This document shows positions 9,461 through 18,569 of a stretch of 64,000 bases of DNA, in pieces; the first letter of the stretch is position 1, and each line of letters opens with the position of its first letter. The position numbers and the translations under genes were made by a program. Below the pieces are notes generated by a model, which saw nothing but the letters and a program-made list of their open reading frames with translations, was not told the origin of the DNA and did no database searches. Origin of the DNA: Comamonas sp. KCTC 72670 (lineage in GTDB: Bacteria; Myxococcota; Myxococcia; Myxococcales; Myxococcaceae); assembly GCA_014656495.1 (NCBI GenBank), contig BNCN01000008.1, positions 186,001 to 250,000 on the forward strand. The letters are read 5' to 3'.

Positions 9461-10945
9461 ATGAAGCCCCACCTGCTGAAGAACGCCGCCTTCCACACCA
9501 CGCCCGTGCTCCTGGGCGCATTGCTGGCCGCTTGCGGTGGCAAGGACGCCCGCCCGGATACGCCCACGGAGACGGCCTGTGTCCCGCTCCAGTTGGAGCG
9601 CGATGTGAACCTGGACGGCTTCCGCACCGACCGCTACGCATGGCGCGACGCGCACTGCAAGCCACGCTCGGCGTCTCTGGTCCGCAACGACGCCCCGGAC
9701 CCCGCGGATTGGACGGGTGGCTACGTGCGCCGCTACACGTATGACGTCGCGGGCACGACGCGCGTCTGTGATGGCTCGGACGCGGTGCCGGGCTGGGGCA
9801 TCGTGGCGAGCCACCTGCGCGCGTCGGAGGAGTGGGGCAACTGGACGGAGAAAATCCAGGGCACCGGGCGCACCCTCTTCGAGGGTCGCCACCACGCGCT
9901 GCATGAGTTCCGCTGGCCGCTCACGCTCGATGGCCACGTCGTCGACGTGACGGTGCATTACCTCTTCGCCACCGGCAGGAGCCACCCGCTCTACGCCATC
10001 ACCCATGACGCGTCCCGCGCGCCGCCGGACGCCATCCACGCGGACGTGCGCTCGCCCTACGGCGACATCCGCTTCGACGGAGCCGGCAACGCGGACATCA
10101 CCGGCGTGGGGTGGGGCGACCGCTACCGCTTCACGACGTTGAGCGCGGAGGGCGTGCTGTCGCGCGCCAATGGCTGGGATTACCGCGAGTCCAACGTGGT
10201 GCCCTACACGCGCATGTTCATCAACCCGGCGAACGCGGAGATGGGCGTGGTGCAGACCCAGACGTGGGAGCAGAAGCCCGCGGGCGGCTACTGGAACTAC
10301 GCCAACTGGGGGCTGGTGGACGAGGATGGCCCGCTGCCCGAGGATTGGAACTGGACGTACCAGCTCAACCAGTACCAACTGCCCGAGCAGGGCCCCACGC
10401 GCTCGCACCGCATGGCCTGGGGCAGCAACTTCGGCGCGCTGGGCTACCGCGAGTACCCGCGCTACGGCGACGACAGCGGGCTCTCCGGCTACCCGTACCA
10501 GAGCTACTCCGTCTTCATGGTGCTGGGCACGAAGGACTCGGACCCAGTGTTCTCGCAGGTGAACGAGGTGGAGCGCTGGCAGCACGTGCGCTTCACCGCC
10601 TCCGAGGGCCGCGTCCTGGAGCGGGGCCCTGGCGGGGTGGGGCGGGATGACCTCGTGGCCTTCGACGTCCCCGGCTACAACCCGGTGTACGCCACCTGGG
10701 AAGCCGAGGCGGCCGCGAACAACCGCGCAGTGTTGCACTTCGACGCCGGCACCCGGGGGGTGCGCCACCCCGTGCTGGTGGTGCGCGGCTACACCGCGTC
10801 CACGCCCCCAGCCCGCGTCACGCTGGACGGCGAGGCGCTCACGGCCGACGTGGACTACTTCGCCTCCGTGGATGCCGCGGGGAAGGCGCTGTGGCTCACC
10901 CTGGCCAGGACGGTGGACCAGACGGTGTCGCTTCACATCGAGTGA
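9461..10945 (+). CDS. Secreted lipoprotein of unknown function
   Basis: The start is the ATG giving MKPHLLKNAAFHTTPVLLGA, a signal peptide with lipobox LAAC at about residues 21-24 (ALLAACGGKD). An in-frame start 33 codons upstream would bury the signal and is less likely. The 494-residue product is rich in Trp, Tyr and Asp and reads as a large beta-sandwich protein; the last ~60 residues (PVLVVRGYTA, ARVTLDGEAL) look like a small immunoglobulin-like domain. It contains four cysteines after the lipobox, three of them in the first 100 residues. I recognise no family and no catalytic motif. Cell-surface or outer-membrane location is inferred from the lipobox. It appears to be transcribed alone. 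Confidence 0.75.
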   Translation: MKPHLLKNAAFHTTPVLLGALLAACGGKDARPDTPTETACVPLQLERDVNLDGFRTDRYAWRDAHCKPRSASLVRNDAPDPADWTGGYVRRYTYDVAGTTRVCDGSDAVPGWGIVASHLRASEEWGNWTEKIQGTGRTLFEGRHHALHEFRWPLTLDGHVVDVTVHYLFATGRSHPLYAITHDASRAPPDAIHADVRSPYGDIRFDGAGNADITGVGWGDRYRFTTLSAEGVLSRANGWDYRESNVVPYTRMFINPANAEMGVVQTQTWEQKPAGGYWNYANWGLVDEDGPLPEDWNWTYQLNQYQLPEQGPTRSHRMAWGSNFGALGYREYPRYGDDSGLSGYPYQSYSVFMVLGTKDSDPVFSQVNEVERWQHVRFTASEGRVLERGPGGVGRDDLVAFDVPGYNPVYATWEAEAAANNRAVLHFDAGTRGVRHPVLVVRGYTASTPPARVTLDGEALTADVDYFASVDAAGKALWLTLARTVDQTVSLHIE

Positions 10946-11959
10946 GCCCGCCGCGGCCGTAGCCCGCAAAGCAACGAGGGATGCCCCGATGGACTCGGAG
11001 CATCCCCCGGATTTCGACCCATTATCGGGTTCGCCCTCCCCCTCTGGCGAGCGTGACCCCGGGTCCCCCTTCCACGGACGGTGCCGCCCCCGCGGCGCCG
11101 TCTTCCTACCCGCCCCTAAGTGTCCGGAGGGCCTTGGACCCCTCCAGCGAAGCTGCGTGTGAAACGTTCCCCCTACCGACTCTGGCCCCTTCAGGTGGGC
11201 GTGGCCGGTGCCCCCAGCACCACCACCTGGGAGCGGGGATGCCGCTCCCTCACCTGCACTGCCGCGTCCCAGGGCACCGCGGGCCGTGAGAGGGCCCGCA
11301 GCCGTGCTTGTGTCTGGGCGCGTCCGAACGTCTGCGGGCGCATGGACGCCACCCGCGTTACGTCCCTCAGCCGCGTTTGGATGGCTTCCGTGACAGCGGA
11401 TGTCGTCAAGACCGCCAGCTGAGCCCGCTTCGCCCCCGCGAAGGTGGCCAGCTCCGGAATGACGATGCCCTCCAACGTCCCCCCCATGGCTTTGAGCCAC
11501 TCCCCCTGGGAAAAGCGCCCCGGCCGCTGCGCCGTGGCCCTGCTCCCCTTGTCGCCGTGCGACACTGCACCGTGCCTCGTGTTTCCCCCTGATGCCCCCC
11601 GGCCCGGTCCATGCGCGACGTGCGACATACGTCCTCCCCCCCGTTCGGTCCGCCGAAGTGACTGGCGACAAGGGCATACTGGCTCAGACCCAGGATGGAG
11701 TTTTCCGCCTCCGCGCCAATTGCTTGCGCGAGCGCGCCAGCATTCGTGGCGTCCCGCGAGGGGGGTTGGCGGAGCGAATTTTCCGCGTCTTCTCAGAGAC
11801 CTGGAAGGTGGCGGGTGGGACGTGGAGCGAGCAGGCGCGGCGGGTAGGGCGAGGCGGGGCTCGGCGATGTCAGGCTGACGCGATAGGGGAGGAATTCACA
11901 CCGCCGCTCCAGGTTCCCTCCCTGGTGGGTGGTGTGGCGGGCGGGAGGGGATTGGGCAC
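10946..11959. other. Gene-poor stretch, about 1 kb
   Basis: The stretch between the unknown lipoprotein and the topoisomerase fusion has no gene I can name. Open frames exist on both strands. The best-looking is on the minus strand (listed separately). On the plus strand a 57-codon frame starting at 10989, preceded by GAGGG, begins MDSEHPPDFDPLSGSPS and runs out at 11162 with a proline-rich composition; it could be the 5' remnant of a longer gene. Base composition is patchier than in the flanking genes. It may be a decayed locus. Confidence 0.4.
11191..11628 (-). CDS. Possible hypothetical protein or gene remnant
   Basis: A 145-codon frame in the gene-poor stretch. Codons from about residue 48 onward (MGGTLEGIVIPELATF) show the third-position G/C bias of real genes and the sequence reads as mixed helix, whereas the first ~45 residues are Gly/Arg/Ser-rich and look non-coding. 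If real, the start is probably internal, near the Met-Gly-Gly. No family is recognised and no ribosome-binding site decides the start. It may be the 3' end of a decayed gene. Confidence 0.3.
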   Translation of the reverse strand: MSHVAHGPGRGASGGNTRHGAVSHGDKGSRATAQRPGRFSQGEWLKAMGGTLEGIVIPELATFAGAKRAQLAVLTTSAVTEAIQTRLRDVTRVASMRPQTFGRAQTQARLRALSRPAVPWDAAVQVRERHPRSQVVVLGAPATPT

Positions 11960-14900
11960 ATGAGGTGGGAAGAGATGGGCGAGACGCCCCGGGACGACAG
12001 GCGCGAAGGACGGGCGGGCGGGACAGGCCGCTCCCCGGGCCGGTCCTCCCTGCTGGCCGTGCTGGCGGAGAAGCCCTCCGTGGCGCGCGACATCGCCCGC
12101 GTGCTCGGCGCGAACGAGCGTGGTGAGGGGTGGCTGCGCGGCAACGGCTATGTCGTGACGTGGGCCATTGGCCACCTGGTGGGACTGGCGCAGCCCCATG
12201 AGATTCGCGCGGAGTGGAAGAAGTGGAGCCGCGCGCTGCTGCCCATGCTCCCGGCGGACTGGCCGCTCGTGGTCTCCAAGGAGACCCGCAGTCAGTTCGA
12301 GGTGGTGAAGCAGGTGCTCAACGCGCCGGAGGTGTCCGCGGTGGTGTGCGCCACGGACGCCGGGCGCGAGGGTGAGCTCATCTTCCGTTACATCTACGAC
12401 GCGGCCGGGTGCCGCAAGCCGGTGCAGCGGCTGTGGGTGTCGTCGCTGACGGAGCGGGCCATCCTGGATGGCTTCCGTCGGCTCGAGGACGGACGCGAGT
12501 ACGACGCGCTGGCCTCCGCGGCGAAGGGCCGCAGCCGGGCGGACTGGCTGGTGGGCATGAACCTGTCGCGCCTGTACACGCTGGCGCATGGGGGACAGGG
12601 TGAGATGTTGAGCGTGGGCCGCGTGCAGACGCCCACGTTGGCCATGGTGGTGGAGCGCGAGCTGGCCATCCGCGACTTCGTGCCGCGGGACTACCTGGAG
12701 GTCGTGGCCACCTTCGCGCCCCGGGCGAAGGGCGTGCCGGCGGACGCGCGATATCAGGGCACGTGGTTCCGTTCGGGGCCGGACGGAAAGCCGGTGGCGC
12801 CGCCGGGGTTCGAGGGCGCGCGCGAGGCCCGGCGGCTGGACGCGAATGGCGTGGAGGCGCAGGCCATCATCGACCGGGTGCGGACCGGCCGGGCCGTCAT
12901 CGAGTCGCTGGAGGCGGAGGAGAAGAAGATGCCTCCACCGTACCTCTACGATTTGACGGAGCTGCAGCGGCACGCCAACCGGCTCTATGGCTTCAGCGCG
13001 CAGCGCACGTTGGAGGTGGCGCAGGCGCTCTACGAGAAGCACAAGTTGTTGAGCTATCCCCGCACCGCGAGCCGGCACCTGTCGCGCACGGTGGCGGACA
13101 CGCTGCCGGAGGTGGTGAACGCCATCCGCGGGCCCTACGAGGAGGACCTGGCGGAGGGCACCGGCTCGCGGCCGTTGAGCAAGCGTTACGTGGATGACGC
13201 GAAGGTCACCGACCACCACGCCATCATCCCCACGCCCACGCCGCCCGGCGGGGTGCGGCTGGCTCCGGACGAGCAGCGCGTCTATGACCTGGTGTGCCGG
13301 CGCCTGCTCCAGGCGTGGCACCCGGACCACGTGTGGCGCGTCACCACGGTCATCACCGCCGTGACGTCGGCCGGGGCGCCGCCGGTGGTGGACCGCTTCC
13401 AGAGCACCGGCACCCAGGTGGAGCGGGTGGGCTGGAAGGTGTTGGACATCGGCGGTGGTCAGAAGGCGCCGCGTCCGAAGGCGGAGGCGCGCAAGGGCGA
13501 GGACGGAGAGCGCGAGCCGGACGACGAGCCGCAGTCGCTGCCAGTGGGCCTGGAGCGGGCGCAGCCTCAGTCGGTGGAGGACGTGGAGGCGGTGAAGAAG
13601 CGCACGCGTCCGCCGCCGCGTCTCACGGACGCGACGCTGCTGACCGCGATGGAGTCCGCGGGGCGGTCGCTGGACGAGAAGGAGCTCGCGGATGCGATGC
13701 GCGAGACGGGCCTGGGGACTCCGGCCACGCGCGCGTCCATCATCGAGGTGCTGCTGGACCGCGAGTACCTGCGCCGCAAGGGCAAGGTGCTGGAGGCCAC
13801 GGAGAAGGGCATCCACCTCATCCAGGTGGTGCATCCGGACGTGAAGACGCCGGCCATGACGGGGCAGTGGGAGGCCTGGCTCCAGCGCATCGAGCGCGGC
13901 GAAGGGCAGCTCGATGAGTTCATCAAGGGCATCGAGGCGTATGTCATCGAGGTGGTGGGCCACGGGGCCACCGCGCCGCCGAGGATGGCTGCGCCGCCCC
14001 GGAACGAGGTCCACGGCGAGGCGTGGGAGCGGGGCGGGGCGTTTGATGGACCGCATGCGCCGGCCCGGCTGCCGGTGGCTCCGGGCAACGTGGGCGCTGG
14101 GCGCGGCATGGAGGCGGTGGCCACCGGGCCGCGAGGTGAGATTCAGGCGTCGTTGAGCGGCCTTGGTGGAAGGGCGCGCGGTGGAGTGCACGAGCACCTC
14201 GATGCTGGCACGGGTGGGGCCACGCTTCGCTCGGGGGGACGGGGTGCGTTCGATACTTCCTCCGCGGAGCGCGTGGCGGACGCCTCTGGTGCGGGGCACG
14301 GCCAGCGGGGCGCGTTCGATGTTGCCCCAGCAAATCGTTTCGCGGACGCCGCTGGTGTGGGGCACGGCCAAAGGGACGCGCTCGATGCTTCCTCAGTGGA
14401 GCGCGTCGCGGACGCTGCTGGTGCGGGGCGCAGCCAGCGAGGCGCGTTCGACAGTGCTCAGGAGCCCCTCTTCGGCGCCCGGCGGAGCAGGACGCCCGGC
14501 GGCGCGGCGGCCCGCTCGGCGTTCCAGGATGACGCGCCGTCCTCCGCGGTGGCGTTGAGCGGCCTCGCCGCCTCGCGACTGCCTGCTCCTGAGGGCGGCG
14601 GCTGGACCGCGGGCGTCTCGCGTGCCCCCGTAAACCGGTCCCGAGCCGTGACAGCCGCCTCCTCCGGGCAGCGGCCCGAGCGAGCGCGTCGCGCGCCGAC
14701 ACCCCCCCATGCGCTCCGTTCGTTGCTGAAGGACGCGTTCGGCTTCTCGGACTTCCGGCCCTATCAGGAGGCCGTGTGCCGCGCGGCCACCGCTGGCGAG
14801 GACCTGCTGCTCGTGATGCCCACGGGCGCGGGCAAGTCGCTCTGCTACCAGTTGCCGGGGCTGGCGCGCGCCGGCACCACGCTGGTCATCAGCCCGCTCA

Positions 14901-16891
14901 TCGCGCTGATGGAGGACCAGGTGGCGCGGCTCCAGTCGCTCGGGTTCGCGGCGGACCGCATCCACTCCGGCCGGGACCGGGCCACGTCGCGGCAGGTGTG
15001 CGCGGACTACCTGGAGGACCGGCTCGACTTCCTGTTCATCGCGCCCGAGCGGCTTGGTGTCCCCGGCTTCGTGGAGTTCCTGGCGCGCCGCACGCCCGCG
15101 CTCATCGCCGTGGATGAGGCGCACTGCATCTCCCAGTGGGGACACGACTTCCGGCCGGACTACCGGCTGCTGGGCTCGCGGTTGCCCCTGCTGCGTCCCG
15201 CGCCCGTGGTGGCGCTCACGGCCACCGCCACGCCGGATGTGCAGCGGGACATCGTCCAGCAGCTCGCCTTACAGGGGCCGGATGGCCGGGCGCGCACCTT
15301 CATCCATGGTTTCCGCCGCACCAACATCGGCATCGAGGTGCGTGAGCTCAATCCCAGCGCGCGCGGCGACGCCATCCAGGGCCTGCTCCAGGATGAAGAG
15401 AACCGGCCCGCCATCGTCTACGCGGCCACGCGCAAGCACGCCGAGCAGTTCGCGGACCTCCTCGCGGGAGACTTCACCGCCGCCGCGTATCACGCGGGGC
15501 TCCAGCCCTCCGAGAGAGACCGGGTGCAGGCCGAGTTCCTCAAGGGCTCTCTGGACGTCATCGTGGCCACCACCGCGTTTGGCATGGGCATCGACAAGCC
15601 GGACGTGCGCACCGTCATCCACGCGGCGCTCCCGGCCAGCCTGGAGGGCTACTACCAGGAGCTGGGCCGCGCGGGCCGCGACGGGAAGCCCTCGCGCGCG
15701 GTGCTGCTGCATTCGTACATCGACCGGCGCACCCACGAGTTCTTCCACAAGCGGGACTACCCGGAGGCGTACGTCCTGGAGCGGCTGTTCAAGTCCACCG
15801 CGCCGCAGCTCGAGCCCAAGGCCGTGCTCCAGGGGCGCGTGCGCGGCGACCCCGAGGTCTTCGACAAGGCGCTGGAGCAGCTCTGGATTCACGGCGGCGT
15901 CGTGATGACGCCCGACGAGACGGTGATGCGGGGGCGCCCCACCTGGGCCGCGTCGTACACCGCGCAGCGGGACCGCAAGCTGCTGCACCTGGAGCAGATG
16001 GGGCGCTATGCGGAGGCCCACGGCTGCCGCATGAAGCAGCTGGTGGGGCACTTCGGTGACACCCAGGACTCAGGTGAGCCCTGCGGTCTGTGCGACGTCT
16101 GCGCGCCAGAGTCCTGCGCCACGTTGCGCTTCTCCGAGCCCACCTCCGCGGAGCGGCACTGGATGGAGCGCATCCTGGAGTCGCTCCAGGAGCGCGATGG
16201 ACAGGCCACCGGCCGTCTCCACCGAGAGCTCTTCGGTGAGTCCCTGCCACGGCGCGACTTCGAACGGCTGGTGGGAGGTCTGGTGCGGGCGGGGCTGACG
16301 CGCCTGGAGGTGGATTCGTTCGACAAGGATGGGCAGGTCATCTCCTTCCAGCGCCTCGCGCTGACGGACGCGGGACGGCGCGCGCGCGCCGTGGACCCTC
16401 AGCAGGTCTTGCTGCCCGTGCCGCTGGAGAAGGCCACCTCGCGCAAGCGCCGCAAGGGCGAGGCGGCCACCGCGAAGCGCGCTTCGGGAAAGAAGGCCCC
16501 CCGTGCGAAGCGGGCGGGGAGCCGCTCGGGACGGGCCTCCCGTGAGGACGCCTCGGCCGCGCCCTGGCGAGCGGAAGCGTCCTCGGGGGAAGACGACGCG
16601 CCCCCGTCCCGAGCCGCGAAGCGCACGCCCACCGTGACACGCGGCCGCCGTGGCGCCGCCGTGGCCGAGCCCGCGCCGCAGTTGGTGGAAGCCCTGAAGG
16701 CGTGGCGGTTGGCGGAGGCGCGCAAGCGGCGGGTGCCCGCCTTCCGCATCCTCACGGACAAGGTGTTGGAGGCGATTGCCTCGGCCTGTCCGGGAAATGG
16801 CTCGGAGTTGATGGCCATTCACGGCGTCGGGCCCTCCCTCACGGAGCGCTACGGAGCGCAGATTCTTTCCCTCGTCGCGCGCAAGCGCTGA
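11960..16891 (+). CDS. DNA topoisomerase III - RecQ helicase fusion
   Basis: A single 1643-residue protein that joins both halves of a Holliday-junction dissolution machine. Residues ~30-690 are type IA topoisomerase III: Toprim Glu in LAVLAEKPSVARDI, acidic motif CATDAGREGELIF, and the active-site Tyr366 in LLSYPRTASRHL. Residues ~690-915 are a Gly/Ala/Arg-rich linker holding 22-residue tandem repeats. Residues ~920-1510 are RecQ: Walker A MPTGAGKSLCYQ at 953, DEAH box at 1052-1055, SF2 motif VI GRAGRDG, a four-Cys zinc site (CGLCDVC plus an upstream Cys) and a winged-helix region. A basic Lys/Ala linker leads to a C-terminal HRDC domain (last ~75 residues). The ATG follows GGAGGGGATTGGGCAC. 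RecQ/Sgs1/BLM and topoisomerase III normally act as separate partners that unlink recombination intermediates; here the pairing is covalent. A possible weak hairpin follows the stop. Confidence 0.93.
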   Translation: MRWEEMGETPRDDRREGRAGGTGRSPGRSSLLAVLAEKPSVARDIARVLGANERGEGWLRGNGYVVTWAIGHLVGLAQPHEIRAEWKKWSRALLPMLPADWPLVVSKETRSQFEVVKQVLNAPEVSAVVCATDAGREGELIFRYIYDAAGCRKPVQRLWVSSLTERAILDGFRRLEDGREYDALASAAKGRSRADWLVGMNLSRLYTLAHGGQGEMLSVGRVQTPTLAMVVERELAIRDFVPRDYLEVVATFAPRAKGVPADARYQGTWFRSGPDGKPVAPPGFEGAREARRLDANGVEAQAIIDRVRTGRAVIESLEAEEKKMPPPYLYDLTELQRHANRLYGFSAQRTLEVAQALYEKHKLLSYPRTASRHLSRTVADTLPEVVNAIRGPYEEDLAEGTGSRPLSKRYVDDAKVTDHHAIIPTPTPPGGVRLAPDEQRVYDLVCRRLLQAWHPDHVWRVTTVITAVTSAGAPPVVDRFQSTGTQVERVGWKVLDIGGGQKAPRPKAEARKGEDGEREPDDEPQSLPVGLERAQPQSVEDVEAVKKRTRPPPRLTDATLLTAMESAGRSLDEKELADAMRETGLGTPATRASIIEVLLDREYLRRKGKVLEATEKGIHLIQVVHPDVKTPAMTGQWEAWLQRIERGEGQLDEFIKGIEAYVIEVVGHGATAPPRMAAPPRNEVHGEAWERGGAFDGPHAPARLPVAPGNVGAGRGMEAVATGPRGEIQASLSGLGGRARGGVHEHLDAGTGGATLRSGGRGAFDTSSAERVADASGAGHGQRGAFDVAPANRFADAAGVGHGQRDALDASSVERVADAAGAGRSQRGAFDSAQEPLFGARRSRTPGGAAARSAFQDDAPSSAVALSGLAASRLPAPEGGGWTAGVSRAPVNRSRAVTAASSGQRPERARRAPTPPHALRSLLKDAFGFSDFRPYQEAVCRAATAGEDLLLVMPTGAGKSLCYQLPGLARAGTTLVISPLIALMEDQVARLQSLGFAADRIHSGRDRATSRQVCADYLEDRLDFLFIAPERLGVPGFVEFLARRTPALIAVDEAHCISQWGHDFRPDYRLLGSRLPLLRPAPVVALTATATPDVQRDIVQQLALQGPDGRARTFIHGFRRTNIGIEVRELNPSARGDAIQGLLQDEENRPAIVYAATRKHAEQFADLLAGDFTAAAYHAGLQPSERDRVQAEFLKGSLDVIVATTAFGMGIDKPDVRTVIHAALPASLEGYYQELGRAGRDGKPSRAVLLHSYIDRRTHEFFHKRDYPEAYVLERLFKSTAPQLEPKAVLQGRVRGDPEVFDKALEQLWIHGGVVMTPDETVMRGRPTWAASYTAQRDRKLLHLEQMGRYAEAHGCRMKQLVGHFGDTQDSGEPCGLCDVCAPESCATLRFSEPTSAERHWMERILESLQERDGQATGRLHRELFGESLPRRDFERLVGGLVRAGLTRLEVDSFDKDGQVISFQRLALTDAGRRARAVDPQQVLLPVPLEKATSRKRRKGEAATAKRASGKKAPRAKRAGSRSGRASREDASAAPWRAEASSGEDDAPPSRAAKRTPTVTRGRRGAAVAEPAPQLVEALKAWRLAEARKRRVPAFRILTDKVLEAIASACPGNGSELMAIHGVGPSLTERYGAQILSLVARKR
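14243..14455 (+). repeat. 66-bp tandem repeat encoding the topoisomerase-helicase linker
   Basis: Three full in-frame copies of a 66-bp unit begin at 14243, 14309 and 14375, with a partial fourth at 14441. Each encodes 22 residues starting Gly/Asp-Ala-Phe/Leu-Asp, with a conserved R-(V/F)-A-D-A core and ending G-(H/R)-(G/S)-Q-R. Copies differ at both base and residue level, so the array is not a recent expansion. It lies in the disordered linker between the two enzyme domains and probably varies in copy number between strains. Confidence 0.85.
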
Positions 16892-17155
16892 GCCTGCCTG
16901 CCGGCGCGGGGCCGTGCGTGTACCCGGCGAGGGAAGGCGCGTTCCCTTTCGTGCGGTGAGGAGACACGCGCAAGTGCGCCGCCTGAGGCGCGGGGAGGCC
17001 CGGATTCAAGCCCGCAGGGATGGGGAGCATCCGTCCAGGCGACGAATCATCTTCTCCGTGCTGGCGGGCAGTGCAGCCGGTTTCCGCCCATCGCCACGTT
17101 GGTCCGGCCACGAAGGCGGACTTGCGAGCAGCCACACGGTGAGGGGGACGGACGC

Positions 17156-18550
17156 ATGGAACTGGGCTTCGAGACCATTGGGAACGCCACGCTCATCTGC
17201 CACGACCACGGCCCGGTGCTGGTGACAGACCCGTGGACCGACGGCAGCGCGTACTTCGGGAGCTGGACGCTGTCGCACGAGATTCCCGCCGAGCAGCGCG
17301 AGGCCATCCAGGCGTGTCCCTATGTGTGGTTGTCCCATGGCCATCCGGACCACCTGAGCATGGAGTCGCTGGAGAAGCTCCGGGAGCGCACGCTGCTGGT
17401 GCCCAATCACTTTGGCAGCCGCATGCACGACGACCTGAGCGCGCAGGGCTTCAAGGTGCACGTGCTGGTGGACCGCGTGTGGACGCAGCTGTCATCGCGC
17501 ATCCGCGTCATGTGCCTGCCGGACGTGAACCAGGACGCGGTCCTGCTGGTGGACGTGGGGGGACGGCTGCTGGTCAACCTCAACGACGCGGGGGACCGGG
17601 GCGCGGGCCGCTTCGTGCGCAAGGTGGTCAGCGGCTACCAGGAGTCCTACCTGATGGCCCTGTCCGGTTATGGCGACGCGGACATGATCAACTTCTTCAC
17701 CGAGGACGGTGAGCGCATCGCGCCCCACGCCGCGGCGAAGACGCCCGTGGGGCGGACCATCGCCCGGCAGGCGGAGTTCTACGGCGCGCGCTACTTCATC
17801 CCCTTCAGCTCCATGCACAAGTACCAGCGGGCCGACAGCATCTGGGCCTCCGAGTACACCACGTCACTGGAGGACTACGGCCGGGGCTTCGAGTCGAGCA
17901 CCTGCACGCTGCTGCCCGCCTTCGTCCGTCACGACTTCATCCGCGGCCAGACGGAGCGCATCCAGCCGCGCGAGCGGAACTTGCAGCCCGTGAGCCCCAA
18001 GGCCTTCGGCGACGACTGGAGCGAGCAGTTGGAGCTGGAGGAGGTGCGGGAGCTCACCGCCTACTTCCGTGACGTGGAGCACCTGGGGCGCACGCTCGAC
18101 TTCCTGCGCTTCCGCGTGGGGGGCAAGGACCACGTCGTGGACTTCCAGCGCCGCCGCTTCCGCCGGGGCATCACCTTCGAGGTGCCGCGCGGCTCCCTGA
18201 TGACGGCCGTGCGCTACCAGATTTTCGATGACCTGCTCATCGGCAACTTCATGAAGACGACGCTGCACGGCGAGTTCGGCGCGGGGCGGCTCTACCCGGA
18301 CTTCAGCCCCTACGTGGCCAAGTACGCGGACAACGGCAAGGCGCGCACGCGCAACGAGCTGCGGACGTACTTCGCCGACTACCGCCGCAGGGACCCGCTG
18401 GGCTTCCTGCGCGCGCAGGTGGAGACCCATTGCGTGCGGCCGCTCCAGACGCAGTCCGCGGAGCTGCTGCGCACCCTGCTGCCCCAGGACTCGCGGGGCT
18501 TCCGCGTCGCGAAGGAGACCTTCTGGCGGATGCGCCGCGCGCTGCTGTAG
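17156..18550 (+). CDS. Metallo-beta-lactamase-fold hydrolase
   Basis: A 464-residue cytoplasmic protein. The MBL metal motif is HGHPDH at residues 61-66, with downstream Asp and His (LVNLNDAGD, FIPFSSMHKY) as probable further ligands. The fold order resembles UlaG-type lactonases and the MBL part of CMP-N-acetylneuraminate hydroxylase-like proteins, but the Rieske domain of the latter is missing and the C-terminal ~200 residues form an extra domain (DFQRRRFRRG) I do not recognise. The ATG follows GAGGGGGACGGACGC; the longer frame upstream adds a basic stretch with no ribosome-binding site. It converges on the phospholipase-D-type gene with 19 bases between the stops. The substrate is unknown. 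Confidence 0.78.
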   Translation: MELGFETIGNATLICHDHGPVLVTDPWTDGSAYFGSWTLSHEIPAEQREAIQACPYVWLSHGHPDHLSMESLEKLRERTLLVPNHFGSRMHDDLSAQGFKVHVLVDRVWTQLSSRIRVMCLPDVNQDAVLLVDVGGRLLVNLNDAGDRGAGRFVRKVVSGYQESYLMALSGYGDADMINFFTEDGERIAPHAAAKTPVGRTIARQAEFYGARYFIPFSSMHKYQRADSIWASEYTTSLEDYGRGFESSTCTLLPAFVRHDFIRGQTERIQPRERNLQPVSPKAFGDDWSEQLELEEVRELTAYFRDVEHLGRTLDFLRFRVGGKDHVVDFQRRRFRRGITFEVPRGSLMTAVRYQIFDDLLIGNFMKTTLHGEFGAGRLYPDFSPYVAKYADNGKARTRNELRTYFADYRRRDPLGFLRAQVETHCVRPLQTQSAELLRTLLPQDSRGFRVAKETFWRMRRALL

Positions 18551-18569
18551 GCGCCTCCGTTCGCGCGGC

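Noticed and set aside
11010..11050. Segment with GGGTTCGCCCTCC resembling a tRNA T-arm
   Set aside because: No acceptor, D or anticodon stems could be drawn around it.
9200..11677. Long minus-strand open frame (825 codons) opposite the unknown lipoprotein
   Set aside because: It runs antisense to a gene with a proper signal peptide. Long antisense frames are normal in DNA of this GC content. The composition is His/Arg/Val-rich with no motif.
11870..14371. Long minus-strand open frame (833 codons) opposite topoisomerase III
   Set aside because: Antisense shadow of the conserved topoisomerase domain; low-complexity His/Arg/Leu content.
16930..16947. AGGGAA...TTCCCT hairpin after the topoisomerase-RecQ gene
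   Set aside because: Only six base pairs and a weak T-run; too weak to list as a terminator.
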